A stretch of 37,045 nt of DNA from an uncultured Gammaproteobacteria bacterium (GCA_937898685.1 CALEJT010000050.1:1-37045), one strand, 5' to 3'; shown: positions 1 through 10,997, counted from the stretch's first letter. Numbers and translations are program-made. Notes: generated by a model from the letters alone, not told the origin.

Positions 1-284
<284 letters not shown>

Positions 285-288
<4 letters not shown>

Positions 289-2243
289 GCGAAATTCTGT
301 TTACGCCCTCTCAGGAATCCATGCAGCGTTCCGCGCTGTGGCGTTTCAGTGCCACCTGCGCGGCTCATCATGGTGGTGAGCCCGGCGACTACGAGGCGCT
401 GCACGCGTGGTCGGTGCGCGATCCCGAGAATTTCTATCGTGCACTGTGGGATGCCCTGGACGTCATCGGCGAGCGGGGAGAGCAGGTATATCGAGCAGGC
501 ACTTCCATTCGCGACACCAAACTCTTTCCCCAGGTGCGTCTCAACTACGCGGAAAACCTGTTGCGCGATGCGGACGAGCGTCCGGCGCTCATCGCTTACG
601 GAGACGATGGGCGTCGCCGCGAGATCAGTCGCGCGCAGTTGCGTGACGAGGTCTCACGCATGGTGCAGGCGCTGCGCGCCGAAGGCATCAAGCCGGGTGA
701 TCGCGTCGCCGCAATCGTCACGCACGACATCGAAGCGCTGATCGCTTACCTGGCCACTGCTGCAGTCGGTGCCATATGGGCGTCGTGCTCGCCGGACTTC
801 GGACCACAGGCCGCGTCGGATCGCCTGGCACAGTTGGAACCGCGCATTCTGTTGGGCGTGGTGGGCTATCGCTACGGGAATAAAGCGATCGAAATTTCCG
901 CCACGCTGCAGGCCGTGGCGGAAGCTGCGAAGCCGCAGCGTGTGGTGCTGTTCGGCGAAGTGCCCCCGGCGCTGCGTGGTTTTCCGAGCACGAGCTTCAG
1001 GGATTGGTTGGCGCCTTATTCACCGAATGAAATCGTCTACGAACGTCTCGGCTTCGATGCGCCGCTGGTAGTGCTCTTTTCTTCCGGTACCACCGGAGCG
1101 CCCAAGGGCATCGTGCATTCGGCGGCAGGTTTGCTGTTGCAGCATAAGAAAGAACTGCTGCTGCACTGTGACCTGCGTCCCGGCGAGCGCTTCTTCTATT
1201 ACACGACCTGTGGCTGGATGATGTGGAACTGGCAGGTGAGCGGTCTCGCGGCAGGCGCCACGCTCGTCAGCTACGACGGCAATCCCTTCCATCCGGCGCC
1301 GGCTGCGCTCATCGACCTGATCGATGCCGAAGACATCGCGGTCTTCGGCGTCAGCGCCAAATATCTGGATGTGTGCCGCAAGACCGGCCTGTGTCCGCGC
1401 GAGACGCATCGGCTGCACTCCCTGCGCCTCGTTCTCTCCACCGGTTCGCCTTTGCTCCCGGAAAACTTCGACTACCTCTATCGCGACTGGAAGGCGGAGG
1501 TGGATTTGGCTTCCATCTCGGGCGGCACCGACATCTGCGGCTGCTTCGTCGGTGGCAATCCGCTGTTGCCGGTGCGTCGTGGTGAACTCAAGTGCGCCAT
1601 GCTGGGCATGGACGTCGATGTGGTCGATGAACAGGGCAGGCCGCTGCGCGGCGAGCGCGGTGAGCTCGTGTGTCGCAATGCCCACCTGACGGTGCCGCTC
1701 CAGTTCTGGCGCGACGAGGGCGGTGAACGTTTCCACAAGTCCTATTTCACGCGTCTGCCGGGGATGTGGGCCCAGGGCGACTTCGCCTCGCGTCAGGAGT
1801 GGGGCGGTTTCATCATCCACGGCCGTTCGGACACCACGCTCAACCCCGGTGGGGTACGTATCGGCACGGCCGAGATCTACCGTCAGGTCGAAACCATCGA
1901 CGCAGTGGAGGAGGCGGTGGTCGCGGGGCAGGACATCGACGGGGATCAGCGCGTGATCCTGTTCGTGCGGTTACGGCCGGGCAAGGTGCTGGATGCCGAG
2001 CTCCGCGAGGAGATCCGGCGCCGCATTCGCACCGGTGCCAGCCCGCGTCACGTGCCGGCCCTGATCGTCCAGGTGCAGGCGATCCCGCGCACGCGATCGG
2101 GCAAGATCTGCGAAAGCGCCGTGCGCGAGATCATCAATGGCCGCCCGGTGCGTAACGTCGACGCGCTGGAGAATCCCGAAGCCTTGAATCTCATCGCGGC
2201 GGCCATGGCTCCGGCGCTGTCCGCGCAAACGGCTTGTCAGTAG
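285..2243 (+). CDS. Acetoacetyl-CoA synthetase (acetoacetate--CoA ligase)
   Basis: This 652-residue protein is the usual length for acetoacetate-CoA ligases. It activates acetoacetate with ATP and CoA in the cytoplasm. The adenylate-forming core motif SSGTTGAPKG lies near residue 266. CGWMMWNW, typical of the acetyl/acetoacetyl-CoA synthetase branch, follows, and the C-terminal lysine motif PRTRSGK is near residue 604. An N-terminal ACAS_N-like region precedes the AMP-binding domain. The frame is open upstream to position 45, but that extension lies inside the thiolase gene and has no homology. The ATG at 285, overlapping the thiolase stop by four bases, is the sensible start. Together the two enzymes move carbon between acetoacetate, acetoacetyl-CoA and acetyl-CoA. 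Confidence 0.93.
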
Positions 2244-2280
2244 GTCGCCTGCTGCGTGCAGGCGACACCTCCGGCTTTTC
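2244..2280 (+). terminator. Probable intrinsic terminator after acetoacetyl-CoA synthetase
   Basis: A perfect 9-bp stem (2244-2252 with 2258-2266, five-base loop) starts right after the stop codon. A short T run (CTTTTC) begins about ten bases downstream. The stem is strong but the T tract is offset, so efficiency is uncertain. Confidence 0.5.
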
Positions 2281-2371
2281 TCGTTGTAAATCAAGGCTGT
2301 TACTTGACCGCTGTACAGCTTTCGGCCACGCCGAGGCTGAATCGGGACATAAAAGTTGGGGGATATTCGGG

Positions 2372-2377
2372 TAGAAT
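2372..2377 (+). promoter_or_regulatory. Candidate -10 element for glyA
   Basis: TAGAAT followed by a GC-rich discriminator lies about 87 bases before glyA. No convincing -35 is visible. A very similar TAGAATGC element precedes ribD at 10992, and TAGAGTGC precedes the LigM-like gene at 17550, which supports it being a real -10. Confidence 0.35.
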
Positions 2378-2463
2378 GCCGCCCGCAATCTTTTCCTTTC
2401 ACCTAGAAGCAGTCCATGACAAGCAGTGCCCGACGCTAGACGGCGGGCTCGATCGAGGAATCC

Positions 2464-3720
<1,257 letters not shown>

Positions 3721-3741
3721 GACAAGGAGTCGAGCTGATCC

Positions 3742-4215
3742 ATGCATTGCCCTTTTTGTAACGCCGTCGACACCAAGGTCATCGACTCACGGCTGGTTGC
3801 GGAGGGCAATCAAGTGCGACGTCGGCGCGAGTGCATCACTTGCGCCGAACGCTTCACCACCTTTGAAACGGCAGAGCTGGTGATGCCGCGCGTGGTCAAG
3901 CAGGCCGGCGAGCGCGAACCCTTCAATGAAGACAAGCTGCGCGCCGGCATGCTCAAGGCCCTGGAGAAACGCCCAGTCAGCATCGAACAGGTGGATGAGG
4001 CGATCAGCCGTATCAACCACGCTTTACGTGCGCTCGGTGAACGCGAGGTGTCGAGCAAGCTGATCGGCGAGAAGGTGATGCAGGAATTACGTCGCCTCGA
4101 CGAAGTGGCCTACGTGCGCTTTGCTTCCGTCTACCGCAGCTTCAAGGATCTCAACGAATTCCGCGAAGTCATCGATTCCATGGCGCAGGACGTGCCGGAT
4201 TCCTCCTCCCACTGA
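3742..4215 (+). CDS. nrdR: Transcriptional repressor NrdR
   Basis: NrdR represses ribonucleotide reductase genes in response to ATP/dATP. The 157-residue protein has the N-terminal zinc ribbon with cysteine pairs CPFC (residues 3-6) and CITC (31-34). The ATP-cone domain follows from about residue 49 and contains the VVKQAGEREPFNEDKL start. An AAGGAG ribosome-binding site lies upstream of the ATG. In most gammaproteobacteria ribD follows directly; here a terminator and a four-gene cassette intervene. Confidence 0.97.
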   Translation: MHCPFCNAVDTKVIDSRLVAEGNQVRRRRECITCAERFTTFETAELVMPRVVKQAGEREPFNEDKLRAGMLKALEKRPVSIEQVDEAISRINHALRALGEREVSSKLIGEKVMQELRRLDEVAYVRFASVYRSFKDLNEFREVIDSMAQDVPDSSSH

Positions 4216-4230
4216 TTCCTTCCTTATATA

Positions 4231-4265
4231 AGGCTCGGTCTCGGCCCGAGTGCCGAGCTTTCTAA
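4231..4265 (+). terminator. Probable intrinsic terminator after nrdR
   Basis: GCTCGG (4233-4238) pairs with CCGAGC (4253-4258), the intervening bases can form a further small stem, and TTTCT follows. It lies 15 bases after the nrdR stop. It would separate glyA-nrdR from the cassette downstream. Confidence 0.55.
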
Positions 4266-4597
4266 GAATCGTTCTTCTTTTTTGTTGCTCGGCAAACGGC
4301 TTTGCATTCGTCGCTCGCCGACGGATGGTGTTTACCGCGTGTAATCATTTAGTGCAAAAAAGAAGGAAATGCCTCTGATCCACTTCCTTTCATTAATAAC
4401 GACGGGAAAATGCACAGACGCTGATGACACATTAGCGGAGTATGAAATTCCGTATGGGTCAATCCGGTATGGAATTACTCCGTGTTCGGTGTTATCTACG
4501 CACCTCTCAAAGCCGTAGTTGAAGAACGAGACATTCGGTACAGCCAGCTGTACCTCCGCCTAAGAAGAATCTCGTCTCATGAATAGGAAGTAGCGTC
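4266..4597 (+). promoter_or_regulatory. Regulatory region before the DUF1592 cassette, with two inverted repeats
   Basis: This gene-free stretch is visibly more AT-rich than its surroundings. It holds two dyads. The first spans 4436-4482: CGGAGT and AATTCC on the left, separated by a four-base bulge, match GGAATTACTCCG on the right, giving 12 paired positions around a roughly 19-base loop. The second is a perfect palindrome at 4537-4554, GGTACAGC-CA-GCTGTACC, 43 bases before the cassette start. The second looks like a regulator operator; the first could be an operator or a leader hairpin. I could not assign a confident -35/-10 pair. Confidence 0.5.
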
Positions 4598-6922
4598 ATG
4601 AAACGTCATCCCCGTCCCACGCAGCGCTGCAGTATCCCACTAGCCGGTGGCTTGTTGCCTCTGGCCATCTTCGTTTCCGTGGCTGCCGAGGCCCAGGCTC
4701 CGATCGATTGGAACTTGATCGACCAGTATTGCTCGGAATGCCACAACCTCGATGACTACGCGGGCAACATCGCCTTCGACCTGATGGATCGCGATGCCTT
4801 GCTGCACGATGCCGAAACCTGGGAACTGGTGATCCGCAAGCTGCGTACCGGCATGATGCCGCCTGCCGGCAAACCGCGCCCGGCGCGCGCCGTGATGGAT
4901 GGCTTCACGCAAACCCTCGGCAGTGCACTCGATGCCGAGTACCGCGCCAATCCGCATCCGCAGGGTGTCGGTCTGGCGCGACTCAACCGTGAGGAATACC
5001 GCAACGCGGTTCGTGACGTACTGGGCTTCGATGCCTCGCACATCGTCGCCAACATTCCGCGCGAATCCGACGGCGAAGGTTTCGACAACAACATCGACCT
5101 GCTCAGCGTTTCGCCTACGCTCATCGAAGCCTACGCCACGGCGGCGATGCGCATCGGTCGTGAAGCAGTGGGTGATCTGACGCTCGTTCCATCCGAATCC
5201 ACCTATTCCGTGGGCATCCCGCGTAAACCTTCGCATGTCGAAGGTCTGCCGCTCGGCACGCGTGATGGTCTGACGGTCGAGCATTACTTCCCGCTTGACG
5301 GCAAATATCAGTTCTCGATCGATCTGCGCGGCACCAACTTCTTTACCGCCGGTTATTGCGGCGGTTCGTTCAAGGTGGTGGTGGCGATCGATGGCGAGCT
5401 CATCGAAGTCGACGATCCCAAGGATTTCACGCTGCCCATTTCGGCCGGTCCGCACACGATCGCCGCAGCGCGTCAGGATCTGTTCCATTGCGTGGGTGCG
5501 GGTGATCTCTTCGAAGAGTTCTCTACCGAAGACACGGTAACAGGCATCAAGATCAACGGTCCCTTCGAAGTCACGGGCGCCGGTGAAACGCCGAGCCGTC
5601 GCACCATCTTCGCCGCCTGCTATCCACAGGTGGATGCCGAAGCGAAGATCTGCGCGCAGGAAATCTTCACGCGTCTTGCCACGCGCGCGTATCGCAGACC
5701 GCTCGATGCGTCTTCCGAAGAAGTCGCCGATCTCATGCATTTCTACGCCATGGGTGAGGAAGAGGGCGGTTTCGAGATGGGCATTCAGTACGGCATCGCC
5801 CGCATGCTGATGTCGCCGCGCTTCCTCTATCAGGTGGAAGAACCGCCGGCCGGTCTCGCGCCCGGTGAGAGCTACGCGATCAACGACATCGAACTGGCTT
5901 CGCGCCTGTCGTTCTTCCTGTGGAGCAGCATTCCCGACGAAGAACTGTTGCAGCTCGCCGCGAACGGTGAATTGAACAAGCCGCAGGTATTGGAAGCGCA
6001 GGTCAGACGCATGCTGCGCGATCCGAAGGCCGAAGCGCTCGTGCGCAACTTCGCGGGTCAGTGGCTGAAACTGCGTGAACTCGACGGCGTGCAGCCGCAG
6101 GATCCTTCATTCAACAAACAACTGATCCAGGCCTTCCGCGCCGAGACCGAGCTGCTGTTCGCCGACCTCATCAACGAAGATCGCGGCATACTGAGTCTGC
6201 TCGACAGCGACTACACCTGGCTCAACGAACAGCTCGCGCAGCACTACGGCATCGAAGGTGTGCGCGGTGGTTACATGCGTCGCGTTCCTCTCGATGAGAA
6301 CAGCCCGCGTCGCGGCATTCTCGGTCACGGCAGCATTCTCACTGCCACGTCCGTCGCCAACCGCACTTCGCCGGTAGTGCGTGGTGCCTGGATCGTCGAA
6401 GACATCATGGGGGCACCGGTGCCGACACCGCCGCCGGGAGTCGAAACCGACCTCGTCGACAATGCCGATGCCGCGCCGGAAGAAGCGTCCACGCTACGTG
6501 AACGCCTGGAGCTGCATCGCGCCAATCCTTCGTGTGCCTCGTGTCACCAGATCATGGATCCGATTGGTCTGGCACTCGAAAACTTCGACCTGATCGGTCG
6601 CTGGCGCACGCATGAGAACGGCACGCTGCTCAACACCGCAACGCAACTGATGGATGGCACGCCGATCGATGGTCCGACCACGCTGCGTCGTGCACTGCTC
6701 GCACGCGGCGATGCGGTGGCCTCCAACTTCATCGAGAAATTGCTCAGCTATGCACTCGGTCGTCATCTGCATGCGCCCGACATGGCCTCGGTACGCGCCA
6801 TCGCGGCCGATACGGAAGGGAATGGTTATCGCTTCTCCGACATCGTGCTCGGCATCGTCGAGAGCGAACCGTTCAGAACGAATGTAGTCGAAGCTTCGCC
6901 CGCCGTGGCGAAGGCTCAGTAA
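4598..6922 (+). CDS. Exported two-CxxCH DUF1587/DUF1592/DUF1588/DUF1585-type protein
   Basis: A 774-residue exported protein with a Sec signal peptide (cleavage expected after residue 34, AEAQA). It carries two CxxCH haem-attachment motifs, CSECH at residues 45-49 and CASCH at 646-650, so it is probably a periplasmic c-type cytochrome-like protein. Between them lie the features of the 'planctomycete cytochrome' family set: GLARLNREEYRNAVRDVLG (DUF1587), a beta-rich segment, then the DUF1595/DUF1592 region with LASRLSFFLWSSIPDEELL. DUF1588 follows (RRGILGHGSILTATSVANRT) and DUF1585 lies at the C-terminus. No biochemical role is established for this domain set. AGGAAG precedes the ATG. It is the first gene of a four-gene cassette in which every product appears exported. 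Domain names are from memory of the families. Confidence 0.9.
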   Translation: MKRHPRPTQRCSIPLAGGLLPLAIFVSVAAEAQAPIDWNLIDQYCSECHNLDDYAGNIAFDLMDRDALLHDAETWELVIRKLRTGMMPPAGKPRPARAVMDGFTQTLGSALDAEYRANPHPQGVGLARLNREEYRNAVRDVLGFDASHIVANIPRESDGEGFDNNIDLLSVSPTLIEAYATAAMRIGREAVGDLTLVPSESTYSVGIPRKPSHVEGLPLGTRDGLTVEHYFPLDGKYQFSIDLRGTNFFTAGYCGGSFKVVVAIDGELIEVDDPKDFTLPISAGPHTIAAARQDLFHCVGAGDLFEEFSTEDTVTGIKINGPFEVTGAGETPSRRTIFAACYPQVDAEAKICAQEIFTRLATRAYRRPLDASSEEVADLMHFYAMGEEEGGFEMGIQYGIARMLMSPRFLYQVEEPPAGLAPGESYAINDIELASRLSFFLWSSIPDEELLQLAANGELNKPQVLEAQVRRMLRDPKAEALVRNFAGQWLKLRELDGVQPQDPSFNKQLIQAFRAETELLFADLINEDRGILSLLDSDYTWLNEQLAQHYGIEGVRGGYMRRVPLDENSPRRGILGHGSILTATSVANRTSPVVRGAWIVEDIMGAPVPTPPPGVETDLVDNADAAPEEASTLRERLELHRANPSCASCHQIMDPIGLALENFDLIGRWRTHENGTLLNTATQLMDGTPIDGPTTLRRALLARGDAVASNFIEKLLSYALGRHLHAPDMASVRAIAADTEGNGYRFSDIVLGIVESEPFRTNVVEASPAVAKAQ

Positions 6923-6944
6923 CGAAAGCAACGGGAGGGGATGT

Positions 6945-8222
6945 ATGAACTTTCTTTCGCGCAAACGAATTTCACGGCGTCAGATGCTGCGTGGCAGCGG
7001 TGTCGCCATCGCTCTGCCCTTGCTGGAGACCATGATTCCGGCCACTGCGTCGGCGCAGGCGGCCAAGCCCAAGTCGCGTCTCGCCTGCATCTACATCGCG
7101 CATGGTGCCGTGATGAAGTACTGGACGCCGTCGACCGACGGCACCGGCTTCGAATTCCCGCGTACGCTGAAGTCGCTGGAGCCTTTCCGCGATCGCGTGA
7201 ACGTGATCAGCGACATGCGGCTGCCCTTTGCCTATGGCGAAGACGCTTCCGCCGGCGCCAACCATGCACGTTCGTCGTCGGTGTGGCTGACCAACGTTGC
7301 GCCCGGTTCCGGCCCGACGCCGACTTCGTTCGACCAGTTCGTGGCTGCACACATCGGGCAGGACACGCCGATCCCGTCGCTGGAACTGACACTCGAGGAA
7401 GGCAGCTCCATTTCCTATTACACGCCCACCACGCCGCTGCCGATGGAATTGAATCCGCAGGTGGTGTTCGAGCGCCTCTTCGGTGATGGCAGCACGGAGG
7501 AAGAGCGCCGTCAGCGAACCGATCTCAAGAAGAGCCTGCTCGATGCCGTGGTCGATGAGGCGAAGAGATTGCAGCGCTCGCTCTCGATGGGCGACCGTCA
7601 GCGTCTCGAGCGTTATCTGGAAGACGTGCGCGAGATCGAGCGTCGCATCGAGCTCGCCAGCGCTTCTTCCTCCGACGATCTCGACGTGCCGAGCAAACCG
7701 CTGGGCGTGCCCAACAGCTTCGTCGAGCATTCCAAGCTGATGTTCGATCTGCTTGCGCTTGCCTGGCAGGCCGAAATCACGCGCGTATCGACGATGATGA
7801 TTGCGCGCGAGGTGAGCGATCGTGTGTATCCGGAAAGTGGCATCAACGATCCTTTCCACAACCTCTCGCATCACTCCGAAGTGCCGGCGAACATCGAGCG
7901 TCTGTCGCAGCTCAATGCCTTCCACACCAGCACCACGCTGGCGTACTTCCTCAAACGTCTGAGCGAAACGCCGGACGGCGAAGGCACGCTGCTCGACAAC
8001 TCTCTGGTGCTCTACGGCAGCGGCATGAGCAACTCCAACCAGCACGACCACGATCCCCTGCCGCTGATCCTGGCCGGTGGTGCCGCAGGTCGTCTGCAGG
8101 GTGGACGCCACATCCGCGCCGGTGCCGGCACGCCGATGTCGAACCTGCTGGCTGCGATGCTCGAGAAACTCGACGTGCCGGCCGACAGCTTCGGCGACAG
8201 CACCGGCATGCTGACCATTTGA
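6945..8222 (+). CDS. Tat-exported DUF1552 protein
   Basis: This 425-residue protein starts with a twin-arginine signal (SRRQMLRGSG, hydrophobic stretch, ending ATASAQA near residue 39), so it is likely exported folded, perhaps with a cofactor. The body matches DUF1552, which is commonly encoded beside DUF1592 proteins. Candidate functional residues are the HHSE motif about two-thirds through and SGMSNSNQHDHDPLPLILAGG near the C-terminus, a His/Asp-rich segment resembling metal-ligand segments of alkaline-phosphatase-like folds such as DUF1501. That resemblance is my inference. A strong GGAGGGG precedes the ATG, 22 bases after the upstream stop. Function unknown. Confidence 0.88.
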   Translation: MNFLSRKRISRRQMLRGSGVAIALPLLETMIPATASAQAAKPKSRLACIYIAHGAVMKYWTPSTDGTGFEFPRTLKSLEPFRDRVNVISDMRLPFAYGEDASAGANHARSSSVWLTNVAPGSGPTPTSFDQFVAAHIGQDTPIPSLELTLEEGSSISYYTPTTPLPMELNPQVVFERLFGDGSTEEERRQRTDLKKSLLDAVVDEAKRLQRSLSMGDRQRLERYLEDVREIERRIELASASSSDDLDVPSKPLGVPNSFVEHSKLMFDLLALAWQAEITRVSTMMIAREVSDRVYPESGINDPFHNLSHHSEVPANIERLSQLNAFHTSTTLAYFLKRLSETPDGEGTLLDNSLVLYGSGMSNSNQHDHDPLPLILAGGAAGRLQGGRHIRAGAGTPMSNLLAAMLEKLDVPADSFGDSTGMLTI

Positions 8223-8232
8223 GGCGACGTCG

Positions 8233-9795
8233 ATGAAGAAGCAGTTCTACATGAGTGCAGTGCTGTCCTTGGCACTGCTGCCTCTCGCCAGCCACGCCGA
8301 CGAGCGTCTCGCCACTGCGGCAATGAATCGCGATCTCGAGGGCGTGCGTCAGCTGCTCGCCGAGCGTGGCGTGGACGTCAATGCCGTGGGGCCTTACGCG
8401 ACGCCCGCGCTGCACTGGATCGTGCGCCTCGGCGAATTGGATCTGGCGAAGCGTCTGCTCGATGCCGGCGCCGATCCCAATCTCGCGTCCGGCATCGGTG
8501 TGGTGCCGCTGAGCGTTGCCATCGAGAATTCCGACCTTCCCATGGTGCAGCTCCTGCTGCAGCGCGGCGCCGATCCGCATGCGCGTGATCCCGCCGGTGA
8601 AACCATGCTGATGCAGGCTGCTCGCACCGGTTCCGTGGAAGTGGTCGAAGAATTGTTGAAGCACAAGGTCGAAGTCGACGCGCGCGATCCGCGTTATGAA
8701 CAGACCGCCTTGATGTTGGCGGTGCGTGCCGGTTCTCCCGGCGCTGCCGCAGCACTGGTGCGCGCCGGCGCCGATGTGAACGCACAGAGCAAGGCCGAAC
8801 CCAAGCCGCGGCCACGTTTGCCGAGCGATAGCTCCGCTTCGCGCGGCAAGGGCATCAACTGGGGCGGCTGGCCAGAGCGAGGCATGCAACCGCAGGCGGA
8901 AGGCGCGAAAACGCCGCTGCTCTACGCCACCCGTCTCGGCAATCTCGCACTCACCAAGCTGCTCGTCGAAGCTGGTGCCGACATCGAGCAACGCGACACC
9001 AACGAAATCACGCCGCTGCTCAATGCCATCATGAACGGCGCGGTGGCGAATCGTCCCGAACGCAAGGCCGAGCATATCGAGATCGCGCACTATCTGATCG
9101 AGAAGGGCGCCGATGTGAATGCAGCCGATTGGTATGGCCACACGCCGCTGTGGGCCGCGATCGACCTGCGCAACCTCGACATTCCGGAGCCCGGCGTCGA
9201 GAACGGCATCGATCGCGAAGCCGCACTCGCTTTGATCAAGGTCTTGCTGGAACGCGGCGCCGATCCGAACGCGCGCGTGAAAGAAGTATCGCCACTGCGC
9301 CGCTGGATCACGCGCATCGGCAATCTGTCGTGGGTAGACTTCACCGGTCAGACTTCCTTCATCCGTGCTGCGCTCGCCGGTGACGTGACGACGATGAAGT
9401 TGCTGCTCGAATACGGCGCCGATCCCAACATCACGACCTTCAATGGTTCGACTGCCCTGATGGCGGCGGCCGGCGTGAACTGGGTGGTGGCACAGACCTA
9501 TGACGAAGGGCAGGAACAACTGCTCGAAGCCGTGAAGCTCGCGCACTCGCTCGGCAACGACATCAATGCCCAGAACACGCTCGGCATCGCGGCGATTCAT
9601 GGTGCTGCCAACCGCGGCTCCGACGACATCATTCGTTATCTCGCCGAAAATGGCGCCGATCTCGACATCGCCGACAACGAAGGTCGCACCGCGATCGATT
9701 GGGCGCACGGTGTGTTCCTCGCCACGCACCCGCCGGTGGATCGTCCGGAAACCGTGGCTTTGATCGAAAGCCTGAAGGCCAACAAGAAGAATTGA
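8233..9795 (+). CDS. Exported ankyrin-repeat protein
   Basis: The 520-residue protein has a Sec signal peptide (residues 1-22, ending SHA) followed by ankyrin repeats through to the C-terminus. Recurring units such as LLDAGADPNLAS, LLQRGADPHARD, LVRAGADVNAQ, LIEKGADVNAAD and LLERGADPNAR mark them. A proline/glycine-rich insert containing KGINWGGWPERG interrupts the repeats around residues 195-225. Periplasmic ankyrin proteins usually act as protein-binding scaffolds; here the likely partners are the two upstream products. It starts 10 bases after the DUF1552 stop. No enzymatic motif is seen. Confidence 0.92.
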   Translation: MKKQFYMSAVLSLALLPLASHADERLATAAMNRDLEGVRQLLAERGVDVNAVGPYATPALHWIVRLGELDLAKRLLDAGADPNLASGIGVVPLSVAIENSDLPMVQLLLQRGADPHARDPAGETMLMQAARTGSVEVVEELLKHKVEVDARDPRYEQTALMLAVRAGSPGAAAALVRAGADVNAQSKAEPKPRPRLPSDSSASRGKGINWGGWPERGMQPQAEGAKTPLLYATRLGNLALTKLLVEAGADIEQRDTNEITPLLNAIMNGAVANRPERKAEHIEIAHYLIEKGADVNAADWYGHTPLWAAIDLRNLDIPEPGVENGIDREAALALIKVLLERGADPNARVKEVSPLRRWITRIGNLSWVDFTGQTSFIRAALAGDVTTMKLLLEYGADPNITTFNGSTALMAAAGVNWVVAQTYDEGQEQLLEAVKLAHSLGNDINAQNTLGIAAIHGAANRGSDDIIRYLAENGADLDIADNEGRTAIDWAHGVFLATHPPVDRPETVALIESLKANKKN

Positions 9796-9804
9796 GGAGT
9801 ACCG

Positions 9805-10677
9805 ATGAACATCGATCGCCGCAGCCTGCTCAGCATGGCGGCTCTTGCCGCAGCACCGTTGCCGCGTGTTGCGCTGGCACAGAATTCCGTACTGCCGCTG
9901 CGCACTCCGGGCATCGACCATCTCGACGTGATGGTGCCCGACGTCGAAACCACGACGAAGTTCTACATGGGCCTGCTGAAAACCGAGCTGCATGCGCAGC
10001 CCTATCGCGGTGGCCTGCGCTACTTCGTGTTGTTGCGTCCGCTCAATGACAAGCGTGAGGTGGGTTACATCGCCGTCGGTGATTCCACCGGTCGCGGTCG
10101 CTACATCGGCCACTTCTGCACTTCGGTGTACGACTGGCGCGAGAACAGCGAAGCCATCTTCGAAGCGATGGCGAAGGAGTTCAGTGCAGGCGGTTACGGT
10201 GAGTTCCCGGGCACTGTCAGTTTCGGCACCTTCCAGGATCCGGATGGCATCGAAATTCAGTTCCTGCCGGCACCCGATACCCTGGTCACCGTGGCCGAGC
10301 CCAACGAACTCGTGCCGTGGCATCAGGGGCTGGTCACGCCGCTGCAACTCGACAGCGTCTACGTGATCGTCAGCAATCTCGAACGCGCACTGGGTTGGTA
10401 TTCCGTGCTCTATGGCCAGCCGGCGCAAGTGAGCGCCGACTCCGCCTACTTCGAGTTCCCCGAATCCCAGACCCGTCTGCATCTGCAGCAGAGCCGCTAC
10501 GAGTACGGCCTGCGTCCGCGCATCGCCGAGTTCGGCATCAAGGTGCAGCCTTTCGACAAGGCAGCAGCTGCAGCGAAGGTCGAGGAGCTCGGTGGTACGG
10601 TGCTTCCCTCCGAGGAACCTGCCGTACTGCGTCTGCGCGATCCCGATGGCAATACCCTGAGACTGGTACCGGTTTAA
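9805..10677 (+). CDS. Tat-exported protein with two VOC (glyoxalase/dioxygenase-fold) domains
   Basis: A 290-residue protein with a twin-arginine-type signal (DRRSLLSMAALAAAP, end near residue 26). Two vicinal-oxygen-chelate modules follow. The first begins GIDHLDVMVPD (His39 in the metal-ligand position) and ends GIEIQFL with the matching glutamate. The second begins LDSVYVIVSN and ends GNTLRLV, with neither ligand conserved. The protein may therefore bind one metal per chain, with the second module structural. Possible activities include dioxygenase, lyase or isomerase; none can be chosen. It starts ten bases after the ankyrin gene and closes the cassette. Confidence 0.87.
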   Translation: MNIDRRSLLSMAALAAAPLPRVALAQNSVLPLRTPGIDHLDVMVPDVETTTKFYMGLLKTELHAQPYRGGLRYFVLLRPLNDKREVGYIAVGDSTGRGRYIGHFCTSVYDWRENSEAIFEAMAKEFSAGGYGEFPGTVSFGTFQDPDGIEIQFLPAPDTLVTVAEPNELVPWHQGLVTPLQLDSVYVIVSNLERALGWYSVLYGQPAQVSADSAYFEFPESQTRLHLQQSRYEYGLRPRIAEFGIKVQPFDKAAAAAKVEELGGTVLPSEEPAVLRLRDPDGNTLRLVPV

Positions 10678-10955
10678 GAAAGAGGCACATTAACCACGCA
10701 GGTTTGCCGGCACGCATGCTCGGGGACGCGCGCAAGTACGTCCCTGTAGGGCGCGGCTCGGGCCATCCTGGCACTCGACGCCCCTCACACGCGTACCGTC
10801 AAACCCGCGCTTATCCAAAACCCGCTATCGCCCTGGTCAACAGGGTGACAGGGTTCCAAACACGTATGCCAGCAAGTGCTCCTTTCCACTGAGCTTGTGC
10901 GCCAGTAAGCGCTCTGGTCTCTGAACCAGCCATCTCGCCGCAAAACATTGCAGCA

Positions 10956-10975
10956 AATCAGGACTTTTCCTGATT
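10956..10975. promoter_or_regulatory. Perfect 8-bp dyad overlapping the ribD promoter
   Basis: AATCAGGA and TCCTGATT flank a four-base CTTT loop. The dyad covers the expected -35 position for the TAGAAT at 10992-10997. A repressor bound here would block ribD transcription; alternatively it is a hairpin ending transcription from the cassette. Confidence 0.4.
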
Positions 10976-10991
10976 CACCCGCCATTTCGGA

Positions 10992-10997
10992 TAGAAT
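10992..10997 (+). promoter_or_regulatory. Candidate -10 element for the rib operon
   Basis: TAGAAT followed by a GC-rich discriminator, 55 bases before the ribD start. The -35 region is weak (TTCCTG at 10967-10972 is 19 bases away). It resembles the glyA element at 2372. Confidence 0.4.

Noticed and set aside
7951..10482. 843-residue minus-strand frame opposite the ankyrin and VOC genes
   Set aside because: It is the antisense of well-supported genes in GC-rich codons and has no recognisable domain.
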